Shown here: one piece after another, positions 1 through 7,588 of the stretch | Position numbering within the stretch: the first letter of the stretch is position 1 | How the letters are laid out: every line of letters starts with the position of its first letter | Source of the DNA: Marinoscillum sp049115815 | Lineage (GTDB): Bacteria; Bacteroidota; Bacteroidia; Cytophagales; Cyclobacteriaceae | DNA: 64,000 nt | Assembly: GCA_049115815.1 (NCBI GenBank) | Contig: JAGDZO010000018.1 | Coordinates: 1 to 64,000, forward strand | Direction of reading: 5' to 3' | Position numbers and translations under genes: made by a program | The notes under the pieces: model-generated | What the model saw: the letters and a program-made list of their open reading frames with translations, nothing else | What the model was told of the DNA's origin: nothing | Databases searched by the model: none

Positions 1-194
1 CAGTTAAATGTAGCAGATCCACTACCCTCAAAAAGCGGTGCTAATCCCGGGTTTCTTTGAATTTGTCCGATTCGAGATTCCAGCTGAGCTAAAAAATCTA
101 CTTTTACCTTTTCATTCCACAGATTGGATATGAAATCTGAAGTCCGTCGAAGCGATCTCCTTGCTGTAGGTGACCAGATAACTTTCTTATTCAA
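1..194 (-). CDS. RelE/ParE-family toxin, C-terminus cut by window edge
   Basis: The minus strand from a TTG at 194-192 reads MNKKVIWSPTARRSL and continues open to the edge. The IWSP-A---L opening, a helix with W near residue 27 and a later NPGLAPLFEG segment resemble the RelE/ParE toxin fold. ParE members poison gyrase and RelE members cleave ribosome-bound mRNA; which applies here cannot be told because the C-terminus is missing. The start is inferred: the TTG overlaps the antitoxin TGA (TTGA), and an AGGAAGG Shine-Dalgarno-like tract lies immediately upstream. The overlap implies translational coupling, antitoxin first. Confidence 0.72.
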   Translation of the reverse strand, partial: MNKKVIWSPTARRSLRRTSDFISNLWNEKVKVDFLAQLESRIGQIQRNPGLAPLFEGSGSATFN

Positions 195-403
195 TCCTTC
201 CTATTTAAGATGTCTTGGACTGATGTGTGTTCGATACAATCCTCCAGTGGCTCAGCTGCAGAAACCTTTAAAAGATCTACTATTTCATTTGGAAAGTCGT
301 TCAAAGAAGCCTGACGATAGTTTTCAATCTGGTTGAGTACAGTTTCGTCATTCAAGTTAGTAATCCAGCTAATCAAGGATCTTTTTCTTTGTTCGATCGT
401 CAT
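191..403 (-). CDS. Small antitoxin of a ParE/RelE-type module
   Basis: A 70-residue acidic, helix-rich protein starting MTIEQRKRSLISWI. It sits directly upstream of the toxin-like gene, with TTGA overlap of stop and start. The N-terminal half looks like the helical dimerisation or DNA-binding part of short Bacteroidota antitoxins. The C-terminal tail (EDCIEHTSVQDILNRKD) would be the toxin-wrapping segment. I do not recognise a named antitoxin family, so the assignment rests on size, charge and partner. Such antitoxins usually repress their own operon; no clear operator was identified upstream. Confidence 0.6.
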   Translation of the reverse strand: MTIEQRKRSLISWITNLNDETVLNQIENYRQASLNDFPNEIVDLLKVSAAEPLEDCIEHTSVQDILNRKD

Positions 404-775
404 AATTCAAATATACGGATTTTCAAGATTTTCCTTTTTTTAGAATTAAGCCAAAAGGACACCAACCCTTGTTGGTGCGTCATTGCTCCTGTAATTGTAC
501 AAATCAAATCACACACCCCGACCCCTCTCAAGAGGGGACTTTTAAATGGCTGTTATCTAGAGCGCTGTTCTAAAAAATCCCCCCATGCCATGGATAGTGT
601 CCTCGCAATCCAACTCTACGTTTCGGTTCGTGAGACACGGACCAAGGCTGGGTTCCCATTGCAAGTTCGGAAGATACTTCTGGACCGACCTCTTAGTTGT
701 TTCCACGTTGCATTCTAGACTAATTGTCACGGAATTAAGTTCCGCGCCAGTGCGGGAATCTGGCCAATTATCCTA
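404..775. other. Gene-poor stretch with small hairpins
   Basis: No convincing gene in 372 bases. Open frames here lack a Shine-Dalgarno signal and protein-like composition. Two perfect hairpins are visible: CACCAA/TTGGTG at 460-477, and CCCCTCT-CA-AGAGGGG at 522-537 inside a tract of the kind often scattered between Bacteroidota genes. The rest (about 580-775) is featureless and could be a decayed gene. Confidence 0.5.
522..537. repeat. CCCCTCT/AGAGGGG hairpin of dispersed-repeat type
   Basis: A perfect 7-bp inverted repeat with a 2-base loop. It is preceded by a C/A-rich tract and followed by acttttaaa. Similar CCCCTCTnnAGAGGGG elements recur between genes in many Bacteroidota. Only one copy is visible here, so dispersal is inferred. 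Confidence 0.4.
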
Positions 776-1015
776 CTAGCTATCCACGCAAGTGCAGCCG
801 CTTTCAGTTTCGTATTGCCCTCTTATGGTTTCCCAATCGGTACGATTGTCAAAACCATCCACGCAGTACTCTCTGCCGTTAAGGATATTAGGATTCTGAG
901 TACAGTTATCACAGGTATAGCAATCATTCGCGCCTCCTTCATCGTCTTCTTCACACGAAACAAAAAGACCACCTAGTGCCAGCATCAGGATAGAATAAGT
1001 CAATAGCTTTTTCAT
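776..1015 (-). CDS. Small Cys-rich lipoprotein
   Basis: 79 residues. The signal sequence MKKLLTYSILMLALGGLFVSC ends in a lipobox with Cys21, so the product should be lipidated and envelope-anchored. The acidic linker EEDDEGG matches the Bacteroidota tendency to put acidic residues after the lipid Cys for surface export. The mature part carries six more cysteines (32, 35, 38, 51, 74, 76), including CYTCDNC and CTC, which suggests disulfides or metal binding. The family is not recognised. It is a monocistronic gene, divergent from the BASS transporter. Confidence 0.7.
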   Translation of the reverse strand: MKKLLTYSILMLALGGLFVSCEEDDEGGANDCYTCDNCTQNPNILNGREYCVDGFDNRTDWETIRGQYETESGCTCVDS

Positions 1016-1111
1016 AATTCTTTTTGACTACAATTTCTCGCGTTAAGCTTTAGTTGTCAATACCCTCCTCCACTGATATTTCGGCAAATCAATTATCTTT
1101 CGCGCTGAAAT

Positions 1112-2020
1112 ATGGAGTCTATAGATAGCGTCACCCTCAACTTTTCTCAACAGAACATCGCCATTCTCAATTTAAGTCTAGGGCTCATCATGTTTGGTGT
1201 CGCTCTGAAACTCACCTTGAATGATTTTAAGATGGTGCTTTCTCAGCCCATCTGTACGATAGCGGGAGTCATTTCACAGTTTCTTGTGCTCCCTTTTCTT
1301 ACATTTTTGATGATCTGGATAACCGATCCAAAACCAAGTTTTGCTTTGGGAATGATGATGGTAGCTGCTTGTCCCGGAGGCAATATTTCCAATTTCTTTT
1401 CTGCACTATCCAAAGGAAATATCGCTCTTTCGGTGAGCCTGACAGCCATCTCAAGTGTGTTAGCTATTTTTATGACACCTATCAACTTGTCATTTTGGGC
1501 TAGCATGTATCCGCCTACAGCAGGTCTACTTACGGAAGTCAGCCTCAATTTTTGGGATGTACTTCAGACCATCATTACCATACTTGGCATCCCCATCATA
1601 TTAGGTATGACCGTGCGTCACAGATTTCCCGAATGGGCGATGAAACTACAACCTTACTTTCACAAGCTGTCCATTGTAATCTTTGCGATCATTGTAATCC
1701 TGGCATTCTCGGCCAACATCGATCTCTTTCTGAAATACATTTATTTGGTCGTATTGCTAGTGTTTGCCCATAATGCCATAGCGCTAGCAGCTGGCTATCA
1801 AATGGGGAGACTCTTTAGACTGCCAGCCTCTGATCGAAGATCGCTAGCCATTGAGACAGGAATTCAAAATTCTGGACTTGGATTACTGCTTATATTTACA
1901 TTCTTTGAAGGGCTTGGCGGCATGGCGATAGTAGCCGCTTGGTGGGGAATTTGGCATATAATTTCGGGATTTTCTATCGCTTATTGGTGGAATTCCCGCG
2001 CATCGAAATTGAATACATGA
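1112..2020 (+). CDS. Bile acid:sodium symporter (BASS) family transporter
   Basis: 302 residues with about nine to ten hydrophobic segments. Family features seen are the early GLIMFGVALKL helix, the conserved AACPGGNISNF segment around residue 90 and the ETGIQNSGLGLLL segment near residue 250, which together form the sodium/substrate crossover region. BASS proteins import organic anions with Na+; in bacteria the substrates are often pantoate or keto acids, and the true substrate here is unknown. The last codons overlap the next gene by ATGA, so the acyltransferase is probably co-translated. A TATCTTTC element sits 10 bases before the ATG. Confidence 0.9.
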   Translation: MESIDSVTLNFSQQNIAILNLSLGLIMFGVALKLTLNDFKMVLSQPICTIAGVISQFLVLPFLTFLMIWITDPKPSFALGMMMVAACPGGNISNFFSALSKGNIALSVSLTAISSVLAIFMTPINLSFWASMYPPTAGLLTEVSLNFWDVLQTIITILGIPIILGMTVRHRFPEWAMKLQPYFHKLSIVIFAIIVILAFSANIDLFLKYIYLVVLLVFAHNAIALAAGYQMGRLFRLPASDRRSLAIETGIQNSGLGLLLIFTFFEGLGGMAIVAAWWGIWHIISGFSIAYWWNSRASKLNT

Positions 2021-3063
2021 AATCACACTGGTTATACTATCTGGTAAAAATTACAAGTTGGATAGGCTTACGAATTTTCTTCAATGGAGTAAGCGTAACG
2101 GGCAGGCATAATATCCCGAGAGACGGAGCTGTCATATTCACCCCAAATCATCAAGGTGCATTTATGGATGCGGTTTTGATAGGTACGTTCAACCCAAGAG
2201 ATGTTTCTTTCCTGACGCGTTCGGATGTATTCAATAAGTGGTCAAGACCCTTTCTGAAAGCACTGAACATGATGCCGATATATCGAATCAGAGATGGCAT
2301 AGGTAACCTTTCGCAAAATGAGGCAGTGTTTGAGACCTGTTTCGATATGCTCTCTCAAGAGCGCACCATTCTGATATTCCCGGAAGGAAATCACGGCATA
2401 GAGCACTACCTACGTCCATTGTCCAAAGGTACGTCGAGACTTGCCCTGGATGCGCGAGATCGAGTAGATCCAAAAACTAAAGTTTACATAGTGCCTACTG
2501 GTATCAATTACTTCTCGCACTACAGACCTTTGGGGCCCATGAAAATCCATTTTGGAGAGGCGATTGAACTGCAAGAATACATGGAGTTGTATCATGAGCA
2601 CAAGCAAAAAGGATACAACAAACTGAAATCAGATTTGGCTGTAGCCATGAAAAAAACACTCATTCTAGCTGAGAATGATGAAAACTATGAAGCCAAGCGC
2701 GATTGGATTTTTCAGAAGAAGCATGAGCACCTGTCCTTTGAAGAGCTCAAGAAAATGGGTGATGCAGATTACTTTGATGCCGCACCCAGCAAGAAAAATG
2801 GAATTGTTTTCCGGTTCTTAGCAGCATTATTAGCCATAGTCAACGCTCCTGCTCTACTAGCACTTCATAAGATTATTGGAGGTATCAAAGACAAGGTATT
2901 TTACATCTCCATCAAGTACTTCGCTGGAGCTCTTTTACATTTCCTTTGGTGGTCAATGCTTTTTGCCCTTGGCGTAATATTTATTAGTTGGGAAGCCGGT
3001 TTGCTATTTGCGGTTACGGCTTTTGTAGTAGCCCGAGCCAGACAGTCTTTGATTAAATATTAG
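2017..3063 (+). CDS. Lysophospholipid/glycerol-3-phosphate acyltransferase-like membrane protein (PlsC family)
   Basis: 348 residues from the ATG that overlaps the upstream stop. The PlsC core includes NHQGAFMD (His45, Asp51) and FPEGNHG (121-127), the acyl-transfer and phosphate-binding motifs. His and Asp are separated by five residues rather than the usual four, the same as in the paralogue at 40829. The C-terminal 100 residues contain two or three hydrophobic segments, so this is a membrane-bound enzyme. Likely role is phospholipid or other lipid acylation. Its coupling to a BASS transporter has no obvious metabolic logic. Confidence 0.85.
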   Translation: MKSHWLYYLVKITSWIGLRIFFNGVSVTGRHNIPRDGAVIFTPNHQGAFMDAVLIGTFNPRDVSFLTRSDVFNKWSRPFLKALNMMPIYRIRDGIGNLSQNEAVFETCFDMLSQERTILIFPEGNHGIEHYLRPLSKGTSRLALDARDRVDPKTKVYIVPTGINYFSHYRPLGPMKIHFGEAIELQEYMELYHEHKQKGYNKLKSDLAVAMKKTLILAENDENYEAKRDWIFQKKHEHLSFEELKKMGDADYFDAAPSKKNGIVFRFLAALLAIVNAPALLALHKIIGGIKDKVFYISIKYFAGALLHFLWWSMLFALGVIFISWEAGLLFAVTAFVVARARQSLIKY

Positions 3064-3917
3064 TTGGCTCTGGCTTCAAATTTCTTTCGGTCATAAATGA
3101 TCTTACCTTCCCTGTCCCACTCTTTGGTGATAGCTGGTTTGGTGTTCTTATCAAAAGGCTCTAGTGGATAAACAACTTCCCGCTTCACTCGCTGATTGTC
3201 ATAATACTCTCTCCATACGCCCACTGGCTGATCAAACTTGTAGTGGCCCACCACAGCTAAATTTCCATTTTCATGAAATGCGAAATAATCCCCATCTCGC
3301 TCGCCATAGTGAACAGGGATGACCTCTCGGAGATTCTCTCTATTGAAATCATAATAGGCAAGCCGAGATTCCTTTGGCCAGCCCTTCCAATAATATTCCT
3401 TCTCTTGTAGAATATCATGACGGTTGTATCTGACCCATCTTGAGTGCTTCATCCCTTTATAGAAATAGCCTTCCTCCAGTACTTGATCGCCAAGTTTCTT
3501 GATATAATGACCATGCATCACACCTGCATTTTCGCGCTTCACGCGCAATGAGTTGACTATTTTTTTCTTTTTGAAATCATACCAATAGAAGTCACGCGCA
3601 TACTCCTTAGGCCCTTCATAATCCTTGTCCTTGAGGTAAAAGAACAACTCCACAGTCATTCGGTTACCAAAACCATGCTTTGCAAAGCCACGCTTGGTCT
3701 TGATTCCATACCAAATTTTAGGATTTTTTTTCTTCTCCTTCTTTTTCTTCTCTCCAGATGCATATTCATCCTCTTCCTCCCCGTTGAGATCCTTTAAATC
3801 TATGGTGAGTGGCGTCTCATAATTGACCTTAAAAAGTTCATCTAACGAGGCTCCATCCTGCCCATAGCTGACAGCAGAGATCATCCAAATCCCCAGCACC
3901 AATAACGCTTTGTTCAT
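3060..3917 (-). CDS. Secreted MORN/YwqK-like repeat protein
   Basis: 285 residues starting MNKALLVLGIWMISAVSYGQ, a cleavable signal peptide ending SYGQ. A lysine-rich stretch (GEKKKKEKKKN) follows. The second half holds repeats of the form G-Y--G---G-W--Y (for example EGYFYKGMKHSRW, VGHYKFDQPVGVWREYY), as in MORN-type YwqK proteins. An open frame extends upstream to 4109 but would overrun the epimerase gene, and only the 3917 ATG gives a signal peptide. The gene overlaps the acyltransferase stop by 4 bases tail to tail. Function unknown; probably periplasmic or outer-membrane associated. Confidence 0.75.
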   Translation of the reverse strand: MNKALLVLGIWMISAVSYGQDGASLDELFKVNYETPLTIDLKDLNGEEEDEYASGEKKKKEKKKNPKIWYGIKTKRGFAKHGFGNRMTVELFFYLKDKDYEGPKEYARDFYWYDFKKKKIVNSLRVKRENAGVMHGHYIKKLGDQVLEEGYFYKGMKHSRWVRYNRHDILQEKEYYWKGWPKESRLAYYDFNRENLREVIPVHYGERDGDYFAFHENGNLAVVGHYKFDQPVGVWREYYDNQRVKREVVYPLEPFDKNTKPAITKEWDREGKIIYDRKKFEARAN

Positions 3918-3996
3918 TGCAATTTTCACTTCTCCAAAACTAACGATAAACCGCTCGAAAAATTCTCTCAGCATACAATGACTTGACTTTGATATA

Positions 3997-4857
3997 TCAA
4001 TGAATTTGGATTGCATATTCACAAGCGAACACCTCAGATGATTTGAGGGATTGTATTCCTTCCTTCTCAGAAAGTTCGCCACTGTGTTCCCTATGATCTG
4101 CCAACCCATACCACGGTTCTATGCACACGAATGGAGATCGTCGACTCTTAGACCATATGCCTAGATATGGGAACCCTTCAAAATCAAAAGTCAACCATTT
4201 TCGATCTTTTGAGATCAAGGTCACCTTACTGGATTGTAGATTCTTGTAGACCAACGCATCATCATCAAAAAGATCATCTCGGATATCAAGTCTACCTCCC
4301 TCGAGTGAAGGTTTCGTTTTACCACTAAATACTCCTTCATCTAGCATGTGCGCTGGTGCCGTCTCCTCTTTATCAAACAGTAAATGATAATCTGATCGTG
4401 TACCAGCCAATGTCATGGCGCACTTGAAAGCGGGGTGTCCCCCAATGGAGAAATACATCTCAGAATTACCTGCATTTTTCACTTCATACTTCGTATTTAG
4501 CACATTTTCCGTCAAGGTATAGGTAATGCACAATTCGAACACAAATGGATAGTTCTCAAGTGTCTCTGCGGAAGATAAGAGCGAAAAAGTGATAGAAGAT
4601 GCTGACTGATTCACTACAGCAAATTGCTTATCTCTCGCAAATCCATGCTGCGACATAGCGTAGGTATGACCATGATGGGTGTATCGATCGTTTTTCAATC
4701 GACCAACAATTGGGAAAAGTATGGGAGTAAATCGAGCCCAATGTGCTGGATCCGCCTGCCAGATGTATTCTTGGCCTGTATCTATTTTGATCAGGCTAAT
4801 TAGTTCTGCTCCTTTGGATTGAAAATTGGCCTTGAGATATTGATTGGAGATTTGCAT
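3997..4857 (-). CDS. Aldose 1-epimerase-like protein (LacX/GalM fold)
   Basis: 286 residues from MQISNQYLKANF. Diagnostic segments are GAELISL near the start, HGFARD (71-76), the GGHPAFKC loop (139-146) with its conserved His, and FVCIEPW near the C-terminus. Together they mark the galactose-mutarotase superfamily, LacX-like branch. GalM interconverts alpha and beta sugar anomers; the substrate of LacX-type proteins is not settled. Upstream in-frame codons to 4914 lack a good ribosome-binding site. No sugar operon surrounds the gene, which suggests a housekeeping or orphan role. Confidence 0.85.
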   Translation of the reverse strand: MQISNQYLKANFQSKGAELISLIKIDTGQEYIWQADPAHWARFTPILFPIVGRLKNDRYTHHGHTYAMSQHGFARDKQFAVVNQSASSITFSLLSSAETLENYPFVFELCITYTLTENVLNTKYEVKNAGNSEMYFSIGGHPAFKCAMTLAGTRSDYHLLFDKEETAPAHMLDEGVFSGKTKPSLEGGRLDIRDDLFDDDALVYKNLQSSKVTLISKDRKWLTFDFEGFPYLGIWSKSRRSPFVCIEPWYGLADHREHSGELSEKEGIQSLKSSEVFACEYAIQIH

Positions 4858-4982
4858 AAGCCTCAAAACTAAAAAGTATTTTACTGATCCCAATGTGGCT
4901 AAACCGGCAGCCAATAGTTAAAGGCATCCTAAAAATCCGGGCTTCTAATTACATTTACGTAAGTGGATCAATCGCAAAACGC

Positions 4983-6353
4983 ATGAATGAACCTGACCTG
5001 AATGACAATAAGCCTGCATGGCTCAATGAGCTGCAGCAAAAAAGTTGGGAACCCGAAATCCTCCTTTCAGGAATAGTGCTCTACGGGATGTTTCAGGCGC
5101 CGGCATTGATAGATCAGTTCACATCATTTGTCAACCTCAACATATACGGCAATACCAATGATCTCAGCAACTTAGGTGCATTGCTAAAAATCGCTCTTTA
5201 TTGGCTTACTTTCGGATTAATCCTGCACCTGGTCAGTCGCGGGATTTGGGTAGGAATGGTCGGGTTGAGTTTCGCATTCCCGAATGGGATCAATAAAAAA
5301 CAGCTCAAATACACTGACAAATACAGGAAAGTAATCGATGATTTGCCGCCGATGGAGCAGATCATCATGAATTTGGAGAAAGTCTGTAGCTCGCTTTTCT
5401 CCATTTCTTTCATGCTCTTTATGGTCATCATCGGGGGCTATGTCTACTTTCTGATTACCCTACTCATACCTATCATTGGATACCTATTTATGGTTGGTTT
5501 CTCCAATGTTTCAGATACAGAGACGCTTATACTTACAATATACGCCTACATAGTCATTGGTATTGGCTTTGTAGGTTTGTTTGATTTCATCACGCTCGGA
5601 TTGCTTAAAAAAATCAGATGGGTCAACAAGGTATATTATCCAGTGTATAGAGTGGTGAGCGCATTGACTCTTGCGAAATTTTACAGACCAATATATTATG
5701 CACTGATTTCAAATTTCAATCGATGGAAACTAGGTGCTTTTCTTTTGGTGTTTATTCTAGGCAGTCTCTTCATGCTAGATAAGGTGAGTGATTCATCGGC
5801 CATCCCGGGAGAGTCTATCACAAGGCTCGAGATGTGGAGTACGGCCAGAAGTGTAGGGGCTTTTAGCGGCTACTATGATGATCAAAACGATGATTTCCAA
5901 TCTGTGCAAGCTCAGATTCAATCAGACATCATCTCCGAAAACACCCTCCGGCTTTTTGTGGTACTCAAAATTGGGATTGAAGATTCGATCAAAAAGTATT
6001 GTCAATACGACACGCTGATATTGAAGCAAAAAGAGTTTGAAGCAAAGCAGCAATGTGTCTCGGAGTTTTACAAAGTAATACTAGATGATGAACCGATAGA
6101 AGGTTTAAGCTGGCGGTTCTTCTACAACCAAAAAACACAACAAAGGGGAATCATATCATACGTGGATATAACCAATCTGCCACAGGGAAATCATGTGGTG
6201 AACATCAGAAGTCCATCAGACATGATGGATCTTAGTTTTGCCGAGATCCCGTTCTACCGAGAAATTAGCCAAGATGGCTATTCGGCTATCAAAAAAGAAG
6301 ACCCTAAGGAAGATCCAAGCTATTTACAATTGAAACCTATATTGCCGAAGTAA
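4983..6353 (+). CDS. Multi-pass membrane protein of unknown function
   Basis: 456 residues from MNEPDLNDNKPAWL. About five or six hydrophobic segments occupy residues 25-290, for example LGALLKIALYWLTFGLILHL and GAFLLVFILGSLFML. A soluble acidic C-terminal domain of about 160 residues follows, with a Cys pair (KYCQYD, QQCVSEF) and ending in a low-complexity EDPKEDP tail. I do not recognise a family. The topology (membrane domain plus extracytoplasmic domain) suggests a sensor or transport accessory. A strong bidirectional terminator lies just downstream, so it is the last gene of its unit. Confidence 0.7.
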   Translation: MNEPDLNDNKPAWLNELQQKSWEPEILLSGIVLYGMFQAPALIDQFTSFVNLNIYGNTNDLSNLGALLKIALYWLTFGLILHLVSRGIWVGMVGLSFAFPNGINKKQLKYTDKYRKVIDDLPPMEQIIMNLEKVCSSLFSISFMLFMVIIGGYVYFLITLLIPIIGYLFMVGFSNVSDTETLILTIYAYIVIGIGFVGLFDFITLGLLKKIRWVNKVYYPVYRVVSALTLAKFYRPIYYALISNFNRWKLGAFLLVFILGSLFMLDKVSDSSAIPGESITRLEMWSTARSVGAFSGYYDDQNDDFQSVQAQIQSDIISENTLRLFVVLKIGIEDSIKKYCQYDTLILKQKEFEAKQQCVSEFYKVILDDEPIEGLSWRFFYNQKTQQRGIISYVDITNLPQGNHVVNIRSPSDMMDLSFAEIPFYREISQDGYSAIKKEDPKEDPSYLQLKPILPK

Positions 6354-6406
6354 GTCTCACCTTATCCAATAAGATGATTACTGATGCTTTCTTCTAAAAA
6401 GACAAA

Positions 6407-6435
6407 AAAAGAGCGCCATATAGGCGCTCTTTTTA
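6407..6435. terminator. Bidirectional intrinsic terminator
   Basis: GAGCGCC (6411-6417), a 5-base loop and GGCGCTC (6423-6429), flanked by A-runs before and T-runs after. It serves both converging genes, the membrane protein and the metalloprotease. Confidence 0.9.
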
Positions 6436-6456
6436 TTCCAGTTCTACAATTAATTA

Positions 6457-7323
6457 TCAATACAGATAATCAAGAGCGGTTTGATCGTCATTGTTGAATG
6501 GTCTGTCGCTTCCATCAGAACAAGCCAACATCCAAGATGCATCACTCAAACTAGCGCCTGTTGGAGTTCCTGGGATATGATTTGCACCTACACCAGCAGT
6601 TCCTTCATTTGAAGTTCCTCCACCACATGAAATACTTCTGTCAAAGAAATCTGTATGACGGAATCCAACACAATGTCCCATTTCATGACCTATGATAGTA
6701 GCAATACCACCTACACTTAGTCCGTAAGAAGACTCAAGTACTCCACTCATTTTTATCTCACCATAAGGATCTCCTGATGAAGTAGGGAAACCAGCTGAAC
6801 CAAGAATTCCTCTACGCTCATCACCTTTTGCAAGTCTTGTCATAACAATATCAGCTCCAGTTGAAGATGTTACTCTTTGGAATGAAATAGTAAGATTTTC
6901 AGCATTGTATCTTGAGATAGCTAAATCCAATCCTGCGATCATAGCTGTGCTATAACCTCCTGATGATTTCTTGCCTCTTCCTCCACCTGAAGATGCAACT
7001 GGGGCATAAACAGTGATCACTCTATTCCCACTAGTAGCTACCAAATTAGTCGTGCTGTACTGCTCTTCTATAGGTAATCTGTTGCCTTCTTTCAATGATG
7101 CTAAATCATGGAAAGGAATATAAATATCTCCTTCAACCAAAACACCATCATCGAATGGAATTGGAGCGATGTTATCAACATCAAACCCTGCATTAATTAG
7201 TGCTTGAAGTGTAGCTTCAGAAACTTCATCAGCTAGAACAACTGAATCTTCATTTTGCTCACAAGCAACAAATAGAACGCTCATCGCGATTGCAATAGCG
7301 GCTAAAAAGTTAAATTTTCTCAT
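6457..7323 (-). CDS. M57-like zinc metalloprotease lipoprotein
   Basis: 288 residues. The lipobox LFVAC (Cys21) is followed by acidic EQNED. The catalytic HEMGHCVGFRH (213-223) is a full HExxHxxGxxH zinc site of the metzincin type, followed by TDFFDRS. The middle region (GKKSSGGYSTAMIAGLDLAI) and NLTISFQRV match the strand-helix pattern of M57/DHIM proteins of Bacteroidota. The protein is expected on the outer membrane, facing out, and likely degrades proteins. It is transcribed divergently from the exported subtilase, so the two may be a nutrient-acquisition pair; that link is inference. Confidence 0.85.
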   Translation of the reverse strand: MRKFNFLAAIAIAMSVLFVACEQNEDSVVLADEVSEATLQALINAGFDVDNIAPIPFDDGVLVEGDIYIPFHDLASLKEGNRLPIEEQYSTTNLVATSGNRVITVYAPVASSGGGRGKKSSGGYSTAMIAGLDLAISRYNAENLTISFQRVTSSTGADIVMTRLAKGDERRGILGSAGFPTSSGDPYGEIKMSGVLESSYGLSVGGIATIIGHEMGHCVGFRHTDFFDRSISCGGGTSNEGTAGVGANHIPGTPTGASLSDASWMLACSDGSDRPFNNDDQTALDYLY

Positions 7324-7379
7324 AGTAAAAACGTTTTAAATTAGGTTAATGATGGTCTCGAAACCACTCGAGATTGCCA

Positions 7380-7410
7380 GTAAAGTATTAAAAAGAAATT
7401 TTTATTTCAA
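7380..7410 (-). promoter_or_regulatory. Probable promoter of the metalloprotease gene
   Basis: On the minus strand, TTG (7410-7408) is followed 20 bases later by TACTTTAC (7387-7380), close to the Bacteroidota TTTG-N19-TAnnTTTG pattern. The start codon is about 57 bases downstream. Between them lies the inverted repeat TCTCGA/TCGAGA, possibly regulatory. Confidence 0.4.
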
Positions 7411-7588
7411 GTGAATATTAAAATTCAAAATGATTCTCATAATTCCTATTAATCATAAAAATATTACAAGTTATTTGAGATGATTTGCAAAATATTCTAT
7501 TGCATTGATCCCTCCTCAAATCAGAATTTATATACTTCATGAACTACTAGGTTATGCAAAAGGCATCTTATTTATTCAAAACTTAATC

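Noticed and set aside
404..775. Protein coding frames (for example 389-718 plus)
   Set aside because: They begin in the antitoxin, run through hairpins and show no family-like composition.
3918..4109. N-terminal extension of the MORN-like protein
   Set aside because: It overlaps the epimerase gene and hides the signal peptide that appears at 3917.
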